In this document: one piece after another, positions 43,264-50,978 of the stretch | Position numbering within the stretch: the stretch's first letter is position 1 | How the letters are laid out: each line of letters begins with the position of its first letter | NCBI GenBank assembly: GCA_023412005.1 | Contig: JAEYOE010000003.1 | Location: forward strand, 120,493 to 184,492 | Direction: 5' to 3' | DNA: 64,000 nucleotides | Source of the DNA: Bacillota bacterium | GTDB taxonomy: Bacteria; Bacillota; Clostridia; Christensenellales; SZUA-584 | The notes under the pieces: model-generated | What the model was told of the DNA's origin: nothing | Database searches by the model: none | The model's input: the letters and a program-made list of their open reading frames with translations, nothing else | Translations under genes and position numbers: made by a program

Positions 43264-44168
43264 TTCGCGTTGACCTCCTTAATGAATATGTCTTCCAAAT
43301 CGTTTTTCCTCAATGCAAATTCGCGTACAAACAGCTCATTGTCGGCAAAAAAACGCAGCAGCCGTCTTGAATCCGCACTTTTGAGTGTTACCGAAAGCTT
43401 GTCGCCGTCGGACTTGGCAGACAGCACGCCTTCAACCGCTTTGAGCTGTTCCAGCAGCGGCGTGTTTAAGGGCTTATCGGCAATTACATCGTAGATCGGC
43501 ACAATGTTGTCTTTCACAATCTCGGCCAGTGGTTTCTCCATGATCATTTTGCCCGAGGCGATGATGCCGACGGTGTCACAGACGCGCTCCACATCGCTTA
43601 ATATGTGCGTCGAGAAGAACACGGTTTTGCCCTTCTGCTTTAAATCAGTAATCAAGCGCAGCACATCACTGCGGCCTTCGGGGTCCAGCGCGGAAGATGG
43701 TTCGTCGAGTATCACCAGCTCAGGATCGTGGATTAACGCCGCGCCGATGCCGAGCCGCTGCTTCATGCCTCGGGAAAAGCCGCCGACGCGTCTGCGGGCT
43801 GCTTCGGTCAGCCCCACCCATTTGAGCATATCCTCAATGTCGGATCGGCTGACCTTATGTGCCGGACTGTTCCCGAGATAGTCAAGCGTTTCATAGGCTG
43901 TCATCCATGGGTAAAACTTCGGGTCTTCGGGCAGATACCCGATTTTCAGATCGCTCGGGTGCGTTATCGCTGTCACGTCCATGCCGTTCACGATGCAGTC
44001 GCCCGCTGTGGGCCGGGAGAGGCCGGCCAGAATGTTCATCGTGGTTGATTTACCCGCGCCGTTCTGCCCGATAAACCCGTAAATTTCGCCTTTCTTCACG
44101 CTCAGTTTGATGCCCTGGAGCGCATGATACGATTTAAATGTTTTTTGCAGATTCGTGACGGTAATCAT
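43260..44168 (-). CDS. ABC exporter ATP-binding protein (BcrA-like)
   Basis: The 302-residue ATPase has Walker A GQNGAGKST (~residues 35-43), Q-loop GYLPEDPKFYPW, signature FSRGMKQR (SRG in place of SGG, common in BcrA-like exporters), Walker B VILDEPSSALDP, switch His STHILSDVE and a C-terminal DUF4162-like accessory domain. Its start directly abuts the stop of the small PLDc_N-like gene upstream, so the order is PLDc_N, ATPase, permease. Confidence 0.92.
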   Translation of the reverse strand: MITVTNLQKTFKSYHALQGIKLSVKKGEIYGFIGQNGAGKSTTMNILAGLSRPTAGDCIVNGMDVTAITHPSDLKIGYLPEDPKFYPWMTAYETLDYLGNSPAHKVSRSDIEDMLKWVGLTEAARRRVGGFSRGMKQRLGIGAALIHDPELVILDEPSSALDPEGRSDVLRLITDLKQKGKTVFFSTHILSDVERVCDTVGIIASGKMIMEKPLAEIVKDNIVPIYDVIADKPLNTPLLEQLKAVEGVLSAKSDGDKLSVTLKSADSRRLLRFFADNELFVREFALRKNDLEDIFIKEVNAK

Positions 44169-44375
44169 TTAGTACGCCTTCTTTCTCCCGACAATCAGGA
44201 ACACGATAGAGCCGAGCAGGCTGCCAAACACGCAGATCAGCGTCCAAGCCAGCTTATTCAGATTTGCAACACCTTCCTTGAAAATCTTTACGATGCAGAA
44301 TACCGCAAGGCCCAGCTGTATCGCCACCAGCGGCAGCACCATCAGAAAAAAATTAGACATATTCGAAAGATCCAT
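44169..44375 (-). CDS. PLDc_N-like small membrane protein
   Basis: The 68-residue protein has two transmembrane helices (residues ~7-28 and 38-60) and ends GRKKAY. The pattern of a short loop with L-N-K-L-A-W between helices and Gly/Ser-rich helix 2 matches the PLDc_N (phospholipase D-nuclease N-terminal) domain, often found alone beside ABC exporters. GGAGG sits 8 bases before ATG 44375. It is the first gene of the exporter operon. The N-terminus of the sensor kinase at 47063 has the same topology. Confidence 0.8.
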   Translation of the reverse strand: MDLSNMSNFFLMVLPLVAIQLGLAVFCIVKIFKEGVANLNKLAWTLICVFGSLLGSIVFLIVGRKKAY

Positions 44376-44564
44376 TTTTATTTCCTCCATTCCTTTGATG
44401 GTTTCACTATAGATGCTCGGCCGGTCATGTGATAAGTGACCCCAGTCATGAATGCGGTCATGTTATTCCAACAAAAAAAGATGCACTGCAGCATCGTTTA
44501 GACTGTCAATAAACCTTAATAGAGGACCCCTCTGACGAAACCAGAAATCCCATCTGCGTATTTC

Positions 44565-45020
44565 CCTCGGGATACAGGTATCTCTTTTTTCTTATGTTAT
44601 GAGGAATGAGGCGCTCATGAATCTCAAAAAAAGACTCCTGTTGGCGGCGTTTGCCGGGATGCGTTCTTAAGTTTTTGTATACTTTGAAGGGAACTCGTCT
44701 ATCCCTTTCGGGATACAGGTATCTATTTTTGGATTTTGTGTAATCAGGTGACTGCTACCTATGCTCTGATTGTATTATGTCTATGGCTTCGCATCAAAAA
44801 CAAGCGGATCGACACGGAGGTCGATCCCTACATTACTGTACGAATTTTTAAGCTTTTATGCGATTAGAGACACTCTTCATTATTGAAAAAAAGAATCCTG
44901 TTGGCGGCGCTTGCCGCGATGCGTTCTTAAGTTTTTGTATATATTGAAGGGAACTCGTCTATCCCTTTCGGGATACAGGTATCTCTTTTTTCTTATGTTA
45001 TGAGGAATGAGGCGCTCATT
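44565..45020 (-). repeat. Second array of the ~140-bp structured repeat
   Basis: Minus-strand copies of the unit seen at 35030-35365: TATCCCGAAAGGGATA-type hairpin segments at about 44700-44715 and 44962-44977, ATGAGCGCCTCAT at 44611-44623 and 45007-45019, and GCCGCCAACAGGA with T runs near 44630-44655 and 44890-44915. In the 44.9-kb copy the outer stem is AAGAA/TTCTT where 35298 has AAGAG/CTCTT, a compensatory change. About 160 bp of unrelated sequence separates the copies. Confidence 0.8.
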
Positions 45021-45055
45021 AAGAATGTCATCGCCCCTCGGCGATAGTATGCGAA

Positions 45056-45685
45056 CTAGAACCCGAGCTGCTGGAAAACGAGCACCGCGTTCGCGCGGTC
45101 ATTCACGTTGATCTTCAGATAAATCTGGCTAATATAATTCTTTACCGTTCCGGTGGATAAATAAAGCGTTTCGGCAATATCGCGATTGCCTTTGCCCTGC
45201 ATCATCAAGCGAATAATTTCTATTTCGCGCTCGGAGAAATCGCCGCGCGCCACATCGGTGCTCGCTCTGCTAACCAGCCTTGAGGTGATCTTGGCCGCCA
45301 CGCGCCCGGGCAGTATGATGCTGCCCCGCAGCCCGTCGTGAATGGCCTCTACCAGCTTATCCGCACCGATGTCCTTGAGCAGATAGCCCGACGCGCCGTA
45401 CGTCATCGCTTTGATGATGTATTCATCGTCGTCAAACGTTGTGAGCACGATCACCACAGTATCCGCAAACTCTTTTTTAATCCGCTGCGTGGCCTCTACG
45501 CCGTCCATTTCCGGCATACGAACATCCGTCAGCACCACATCGGGTTTTAATGTGCGCACCAGCTCAACCGCCTGTGCACCGTTGGCCGCTTCGCCGACCA
45601 CCTCAATATCGGCATGCACACTAAGCAGCGCACGCAGCCCGTCACGAATGATCGTCTGATCGTCTACCAGCAGCACTTTAATCAT
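45056..45685 (-). CDS. NarL/LuxR-type response regulator
   Basis: The 209-residue protein has a receiver domain (VDDQTIIRDGL, phospho-Asp in DVVLTDVRMPEMDG, residue ~54, Lys in YLLKDI ~104) and a LuxR helix-turn-helix (LSEREIEIIRLMMQ-like; IAETLYLSTGTVKNYISQIY). AGGAGG sits 7 bases before ATG 45685, overlapping the kinase gene by 8 bases. It is probably phosphorylated by that kinase. The ABC/PLDc_N operon downstream on the same strand is a plausible target, although the repeat array lies between. Confidence 0.92.
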   Translation of the reverse strand: MIKVLLVDDQTIIRDGLRALLSVHADIEVVGEAANGAQAVELVRTLKPDVVLTDVRMPEMDGVEATQRIKKEFADTVVIVLTTFDDDEYIIKAMTYGASGYLLKDIGADKLVEAIHDGLRGSIILPGRVAAKITSRLVSRASTDVARGDFSEREIEIIRLMMQGKGNRDIAETLYLSTGTVKNYISQIYLKINVNDRANAVLVFQQLGF

Positions 45686-47063
45686 TGGCCGTTCCTCCTG
45701 TGGGTATGGTGATTTGCACGGTAAAACCTTCACCCGGCGTGCTGCTTACACCCAGCATGCCGCCGATGCTTTCCACACGCTCCCGCATGCTCGTCAGCCC
45801 AAAACCGAAATGAACATCATCTGTGCCCGCGCCGTTATCGCTGAAGGTGAGCCGTACAGTGCCCTTGAACTCCTGAATCAGCAGATCGGCCTCGGTACTG
45901 TGCCCGTGCTTTAAGCTGTTGGTGGCGCATTCTTTAATGGCGCGCAGCAGCACGTTTTGCTGAATCGGCAGCAACTCAGCTTGAATATCAACGATTTCGG
46001 TCAGCCTTAAGTCGGTATTCTCGCGTATCTCGCCGAGCAGTCGGTTCAGCTCGGGCAAAAACGCTTTCTGAGTGCCGGTCTGTATCATTTTAACCGAGCT
46101 GCGAATGTCATTCAGCCCGCGCTCAATCTGCTCGCCCGCCAGCGAAAACTTTTTGAGTGCCGCCGCCGAATCGGTTTGCATCAGCTGTTCTCCCGCCTTT
46201 ATCGAGATAATCGCGGTGGTCAGCGTATGACCCACCGTATCGTGAATCTCACCCGCAATGCGGTTACGCTCGGCCACGGCCCCCATTTCCTCGAGCTTTA
46301 AAGACTGCTCTTTGAGCGTTTTGAGTGCGTCGCCGAGCTTGGCGTTGGAAATCAGCTGCTTTTTCAGCGTGTAAAAAGCGAGGAAAACGAGCATGAAAAC
46401 GAGCAGATTTCCGTAAATATACCCGATAATCTCGTCGTTGGGAATCGTCCCGAATCGCACGAGCGATTCGACAAAGCACAAGATGAAATACACAAGGTAT
46501 GAAATGAGCGCGTAATACTTGGCGGGCTTTAACGGATACCCGTTGATGATGCATGCAACCACAGCCATCACCAGATACTCCGCGCTGTGTGACTCATCCA
46601 AAAACGCAACCGTTAAAATCAGAACCGCCTCTATGGCGGGCAGCGAATAGTAGAGCGCCGTCTGCCGCTTTTTAACAAGCAGGCCGTTTGCGATTAGTAA
46701 TACAAAACAGACCGCAAGCAGTGCGATAATCAGCGAATAGGAGCTGTTTTTGGTGCTCTGCGTGATGACCCGAAAACTGAATATTTCATACGTGATGACG
46801 AGTAAAACGAATATGCCCTGCCGAATATGTGCGTTGACGTCGTCATCGTCGTTTTGCGGTACGGGCGTTTCCTTTTTGCGTGTGAGGAACAAATATGAGG
46901 CCACCGCAACGATGTTGAATAGCGCAATGGCGATGATGTATACGGCTTTGCGTTTTTGCGACAGCGCCGGGTTTTCCCAGCAATGCTTGATATAATAAGC
47001 CTGTATGAACATCTGCAGAAAAAATGCCGGCACAATGATGGGCAAAATGTCGTTTAAATTCAT
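45678..47063 (-). CDS. Membrane sensor histidine kinase (HisKA_3)
   Basis: The 461-residue kinase has a membrane region of about eight helices (residues 1-240), then a HisKA_3 dimerisation domain with phospho-His in AGEIHDTVGHTL (~275) and an HATPase domain (SDNGAGTDDVHFGFGLTSMRE, ~415). The first ~60 residues form a two-helix unit with the motif pattern of PLDc_N, like the 68-residue protein at 44375. There is no large extracytoplasmic sensor domain, which suggests membrane or transporter sensing (inference). Confidence 0.9.
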   Translation of the reverse strand: MNLNDILPIIVPAFFLQMFIQAYYIKHCWENPALSQKRKAVYIIAIALFNIVAVASYLFLTRKKETPVPQNDDDDVNAHIRQGIFVLLVITYEIFSFRVITQSTKNSSYSLIIALLAVCFVLLIANGLLVKKRQTALYYSLPAIEAVLILTVAFLDESHSAEYLVMAVVACIINGYPLKPAKYYALISYLVYFILCFVESLVRFGTIPNDEIIGYIYGNLLVFMLVFLAFYTLKKQLISNAKLGDALKTLKEQSLKLEEMGAVAERNRIAGEIHDTVGHTLTTAIISIKAGEQLMQTDSAAALKKFSLAGEQIERGLNDIRSSVKMIQTGTQKAFLPELNRLLGEIRENTDLRLTEIVDIQAELLPIQQNVLLRAIKECATNSLKHGHSTEADLLIQEFKGTVRLTFSDNGAGTDDVHFGFGLTSMRERVESIGGMLGVSSTPGEGFTVQITIPTGGTAND

Positions 47064-47322
47064 AAATGCTCCAACAAGTGTTTTTTCTATTATACCATTT
47101 ATTTGGCAGCAGAAACAGCAAACCCAAGCGTTTTTGAGAAGATCATAATCTGTAACGATCTGTGAAATCTTTTTATCAGGAGATTTTAAGCGTTTATCTA
47201 CTTTTATTTGACATTATTATATAATAAATATATAATTTTTATTGTTTTGTCGAAATGTCACTCCAAGTCTCTTTTGCCGCGATTCGACATGGTTATTATT
47301 TTTATGAAAGCGAGTTAATTGC

Positions 47323-48078
47323 ATGGATTGGAAAAAACTGATTGCTGCTGCAATGATGGTGCTCTTAGCCTCGATGATGCTCATCGGCTGCGGGGAGAAG
47401 CCTGTGTCTTCTGAAACCAGCCTTGCGTCTGTTTCTGTTGAGGAGGAAAGTGCGGAGGAACCGATTGAAACACCCGAGCAAACTGAACCCGCTGAATCGG
47501 AAGAACCGGCCGAAACACCCGCGCCGAGCGCTGCGAAGCCGGTTGTTGATGCGGGTGCGATATCTGAAAACTGGTGGGACGGACAGATCATGTTTGACGG
47601 CGTTGTATATACGCTTCCCTTAGCCTACAGCACCTTGGCCGAAGCTGGCTGGACGTTTAATCTGGCCGACTACGGCTATGAAGACGGCTATATTATGAAC
47701 AAGGGAGATAAAACATACTCCACGATAAAGCTGACCAACACCAATTATGACGAAAAATTGGATGTTACTGTTGGTTTCATCAATTCCGGAGACGCTGCGG
47801 AAGACATTACGGAATGCAGCATATGGTCTTTAAGCTGCAATACCAGGCACGGCTTTGACCCTGTCGCGTCGTATCCCAGCATGCAGCTCGCGAAGGGCAT
47901 TACTTGGGGCAGCACCGAGGAGCAGGTTATCGCAGCCTATGGAAAGCCAAATGAAGTTTATGACTCAGAGAGGGGATACAAGGTTTTGTCATACACAAGT
48001 GACAATGGCTCTTACTTAGACCTTGACGTTTATGCAGACGGCGGCGTCAGTTTGTTCGATTATAGTAATTATAACTAA
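47323..48078 (+). CDS. Lipoprotein of unknown function
   Basis: The 251-residue product has lipobox MLIGC (Cys ~23), a Glu/Pro/Thr-rich linker (~25-75) and a compact domain with FDGVVYTLPLAYSTLAEAGW and WGSTEEQVIAAYGKPNEVY; the latter resembles SmpA/OmlA-like BamE folds. The function is unknown. The ribosome binding site is weak (AAAGCGAG). The gene is flanked by its own spacer regions on both sides and looks monocistronic. Confidence 0.75.
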   Translation: MDWKKLIAAAMMVLLASMMLIGCGEKPVSSETSLASVSVEEESAEEPIETPEQTEPAESEEPAETPAPSAAKPVVDAGAISENWWDGQIMFDGVVYTLPLAYSTLAEAGWTFNLADYGYEDGYIMNKGDKTYSTIKLTNTNYDEKLDVTVGFINSGDAAEDITECSIWSLSCNTRHGFDPVASYPSMQLAKGITWGSTEEQVIAAYGKPNEVYDSERGYKVLSYTSDNGSYLDLDVYADGGVSLFDYSNYN

Positions 48079-48348
48079 TTCGAAACAGAAACGTTTTCCG
48101 ATAATCAAAGCAGAGGCATAAGCGGCTTCTGCTTTTTTATTGGGTTGCTGCGGGGATACCGAAGATTTACTACCAGCTGAGCCAATGCCCGTATACATAT
48201 GACGGGTTTTACGAGCAGGGCAGCTTAGCGCATTATATCTCGCTGTTGATTTGTTTTGTGATTTTATATGTAGAATTACGGCAGGTGTGCGCGACTATAT
48301 AAGAAAAGCACCGAATCTCTTCAGTGCCTTTCGTCTCTCCAACAAAAA
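48079..48348. other. Intergenic region with tRNA-Ala debris
   Basis: TACCAGCTGAGCCAATGCCC (48171-48190) is identical to the D-arm/5' acceptor end of tRNA-Ala(CGC) at 52775-52794. A 23-base run (48309-48331) is identical to that tRNA's terminator at 52698-52720. The middle of the tRNA is absent and the order of the two pieces is reversed, so this is rearranged debris, not a gene. Confidence 0.65.
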
Positions 48349-48375
48349 AGCCGCCTGCGATAAAGCAGACGGCCA
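48349..48375 (-). terminator. Cold-shock gene terminator
   Basis: GCCGCCTGC and GCAGACGGC around GATAAA, followed by TTTTTTG on the minus strand. Confidence 0.8.
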
Positions 48376-48386
48376 TTTTTAGCAGG

Positions 48387-48599
48387 CTATGCCAGACAAA
48401 CATTCACAGCTCTGAATTTGTTTCTGTTTTTCGGGTCGGCCTCAGTATCAAAAGTGACTCTTTGCCCTTCGTTCAGCGACTTATACCCTTGGGTCATGAT
48501 CGCTGAGAAGTGCACAAAGAAATCATCTCCGCCTTCATCTTTAGAAATAAATCCAAATCCTTTTTCCGCATTGAACCATTTTACTGTACCACTAAACAT
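48387..48599 (-). CDS. Cold-shock domain protein
   Basis: The 70-residue OB-fold RNA chaperone has RNP1 KGFGFI and RNP2-like DFFVHFSAI motifs (residues ~13-33) and the typical start MFSGTVKWFNAEKG. It binds single-stranded RNA and DNA and prevents mRNA structure. ATAGGAGG sits 7 bases before ATG 48599; an in-frame upstream ATG at 48779 lies in the leader. The leader is long (~180 bases) and contains ACATGTGAT twice, which may matter for cold regulation. Confidence 0.92.
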   Translation of the reverse strand: MFSGTVKWFNAEKGFGFISKDEGGDDFFVHFSAIMTQGYKSLNEGQRVTFDTEADPKNRNKFRAVNVCLA

Positions 48600-48832
48600 G
48601 TTGGTACCTCCTATAATAATTATATCCTGCACAAATAAAAAATCACATGTTGTGTAAGCCATTAAATGAAAAGAATGGTTTACATCACATGTGAACTCAA
48701 TCGGTACATTTAGAATACCAGTAGATAATAACACGACTCGATGTAAATGTAAAGGAATATCTTTGACCCTGCTTATCAATTTGGTATAGTTGTCATTTTA
48801 TGTTGGCAAGGGCGATTCAGTGCACCAGCCCT

Positions 48833-49144
48833 TTAGCACGAGTAAATTCTGTTGGCGCTGCGGCACGCTTCAATTTCACGGTCTGATAGAAAAATAACCG
48901 ACATCGCGTCGCCGTGCTTGGAGATTCTGTACTGCTCATTGCTCTGGTTTCTTTTGCACGACGGGTTGTTACTGACCCACCTCAAAAGCCCCATCTTGTC
49001 CACGTCAGCCGCCGTTGGCTCGTCCGTGTCACATTGGCAAAACACCGCCAATTCTTCATCGCCCATCGGGTTCATTCTGTTGCCGCTGCTCAGCATCACC
49101 CGAATAAAATACTTTCCTCTGCTTTTTGCGCTTTTTTGAATCAT
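48833..49144 (-). CDS. Small hypothetical protein
   Basis: The 103-residue, mostly basic product contains NPMGDEELAVFCQCDTDEP and a WVSNNPSCKRNQSNEQYRI region; I do not recognise it. ATG 49144 is preferred because GAAAGGAA lies 7 bases upstream; ATG 49150 is too close to that site. A terminator-like hairpin (49173-49206) precedes the ribosome binding site, the same sequence that precedes the DEAD-box helicase. Composition suits a real gene, but no family supports it. Confidence 0.5.
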   Translation of the reverse strand: MIQKSAKSRGKYFIRVMLSSGNRMNPMGDEELAVFCQCDTDEPTAADVDKMGLLRWVSNNPSCKRNQSNEQYRISKHGDAMSVIFLSDREIEACRSANRIYSC

Positions 49145-49172
49145 TCTCATTTCCTTTCATCAAATACAAAAT

Positions 49173-49208
49173 AAAAGCGAAAACTCATATTCAATGAGAT
49201 TCCGCTTG
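49173..49208 (-). promoter_or_regulatory. Leader hairpin (attenuator-like), copy 1
   Basis: Minus-strand AAGCGGAATCTCATTGAATA continues into TGAGTTTTCGCTTTTATTTT: outer stem AAGCG/CGCTT, inner stem CTCAT/ATGAG, then a U run. It sits ~25 bases upstream of the ribosome binding site of the small gene and is nearly identical to 50773-50809. Confidence 0.7.
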
Positions 49209-49300
49209 GTTGACACTCAAAATATATGTTTCTTCTATTATAAGCGAACTATTGATATTTGTAAATCGAATAAAATATTGCAATAGCCCATCGCGCCGTG

Positions 49301-50689
49301 TTATCGTCTCTGACGGTAATGCATGGGCTGCTGCTTTGGCTCCCGGCTTTGTTTTTGAACAACCACCGGCTTCTTCTGCGCGGTTTGCTTCGATACCATT
49401 TTAAACAAAGCGGCGGCAACATCCAGCGTGGTTAAATTCTCGCTGCTGTCATTGTTATTGATTTCATCAATAATCTGCTCGATATAGGTGGCGTACGAAG
49501 AATAATTGTCGTCTTGAATCGTATCCACTACTTTTTTAAGCAGCCGACCCATCCGGCCTTCTTCGATATCAAAAAGCGTCGGCGGCTCATACTTGTTTAT
49601 TTTCTTCTTTGTGAAGCGCTGAATATCTTTGAGCTTAAACAGCTCCCTGCCGCTCACAAAGGTATACGCCACCCCCGCCTTTCCGGCCCGGCCGGTTCTT
49701 CCGATGCGGTGGACATAATACTCTTCATCATTCGGGATATCGTAGTTAAACACGGCTTCGATGTTATCAACGTCGACACCGCGCGCCGCCACATCCGTGG
49801 CAACCAGCACGTTAACATCGCCGCCTCGAAAGCGCGCCATCACCGCATCTCGTTCATTTTGGCGCATATCGCCGTGCAGCGCTTCGGCGGTGTAGCCGCG
49901 CGTCTGCAGGCTGGCCGCTACCTCATCAACGCGCTTCTTGGTGTTGCAGAACACCAGCGAGATGCTGTAGTCGTTGCCGTCGATCACACGCGAGAGAATT
50001 TCGAGCTTAAACGGCTCGCGTACTTCAATGTAGTATTGGTCGATACCCGGCACCGTGAGTTCTTTATGCAGAACCTTAATATGCTCCGGCTCCTTTTGGT
50101 ACTTCTTTGTGATGGCCAGTATGTTTTTCGACATGGTGGCGGAAAACAGCACCGTTTGTTTTTCGTCGGGCGTTTTTTGCAGTATCACATCGAGGTCTTC
50201 CTGAAAGCCCATGCTGAGCATTTCGTCCGCTTCATCGAGTATCAGCATTTTTAAGTTTTTGAGTTTGAGCGTTGAACGGCGCATATGATCCATCACGCGC
50301 CCGGGCGTACCGATGATGATTTGCGGACGCTTTTTCAGCGCCATGATCTGCCGGTCGATCGACTGGCCGCCGTATATCGGCAGTATTCTCACGCGCTCTT
50401 TGTATTTCGCGACGTTTTGAAACTCTTCTGCGATTTGTATGGCCAGCTCGCGCGTGGGGCAAAGAACCAGCGTTTGCAGGTCGTCGGAGCCATCGAGCAT
50501 TTCGATGGCCGGAATGGCAAATGCACATGTTTTGCCGGTGCCGGTTTGGGCTTGGCCGATAATGTCTTTGCCTTGCATGATGGCGGGGATCGTTTGGGTT
50601 TGTATCGGCGTTGATTCTTCGAAGCCCATATCCAATACGGCTTTTTGCACTTCTAAAGACAGATTCAGTTCGTTAAATTTCACTATCAT
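49301..50689 (-). CDS. DEAD-box RNA helicase
   Basis: The 463-residue ATP-dependent RNA helicase has, in order, the Q motif (FEESTPIQTQTIP), Walker A AQTGTGKT (~residues 46-53), PTRELA, GTPGR, DEAD box ILDEADEML (~152), SAT, and the C-terminal HRIGRTGRAG with ARGVDV. A short basic Gln/Arg tail follows the core. It remodels RNA or ribosome precursors, often at low temperature. The AGGAG site fixes ATG 50689. A leader hairpin shared with the small gene (50773-50809) suggests attenuation. Confidence 0.93.
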   Translation of the reverse strand: MIVKFNELNLSLEVQKAVLDMGFEESTPIQTQTIPAIMQGKDIIGQAQTGTGKTCAFAIPAIEMLDGSDDLQTLVLCPTRELAIQIAEEFQNVAKYKERVRILPIYGGQSIDRQIMALKKRPQIIIGTPGRVMDHMRRSTLKLKNLKMLILDEADEMLSMGFQEDLDVILQKTPDEKQTVLFSATMSKNILAITKKYQKEPEHIKVLHKELTVPGIDQYYIEVREPFKLEILSRVIDGNDYSISLVFCNTKKRVDEVAASLQTRGYTAEALHGDMRQNERDAVMARFRGGDVNVLVATDVAARGVDVDNIEAVFNYDIPNDEEYYVHRIGRTGRAGKAGVAYTFVSGRELFKLKDIQRFTKKKINKYEPPTLFDIEEGRMGRLLKKVVDTIQDDNYSSYATYIEQIIDEINNNDSSENLTTLDVAAALFKMVSKQTAQKKPVVVQKQSREPKQQPMHYRQRR

Positions 50690-50772
50690 TTTTCTCTCCT
50701 GTGGTATCTTCGTTATTAGTATTTCATACGTTTGGCGTATTATCATCGGCGTGATGCGGTTTTAAGACAAAC

Positions 50773-50809
50773 AAAAAGCGAAAACTCATATTCAATGAGA
50801 TTCCGCTTG
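50773..50809 (-). promoter_or_regulatory. Leader hairpin (attenuator-like), copy 2, upstream of the helicase gene
   Basis: Minus-strand AAGCGGAATCTCATTGAATA continues into TGAGTTTTCGCTTTTTGTTT, about 85 bases upstream of the helicase start. It is the same hairpin and U run as at 49173-49208. Confidence 0.7.
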
Positions 50810-50978
50810 ATTTCTTACACGATCAAATCCACTCAATAATACATGTTATAGCTCTGTTATCATACCCAAAATATTGGTGTTTGTAAAGCTTTTGATATCA
50901 AGGGGCGAATGTTATTGTTATTAAAGCAACTCAATAGATCACGCAGTTTTGGTTACACCTTACTGTAATGAATATTCT

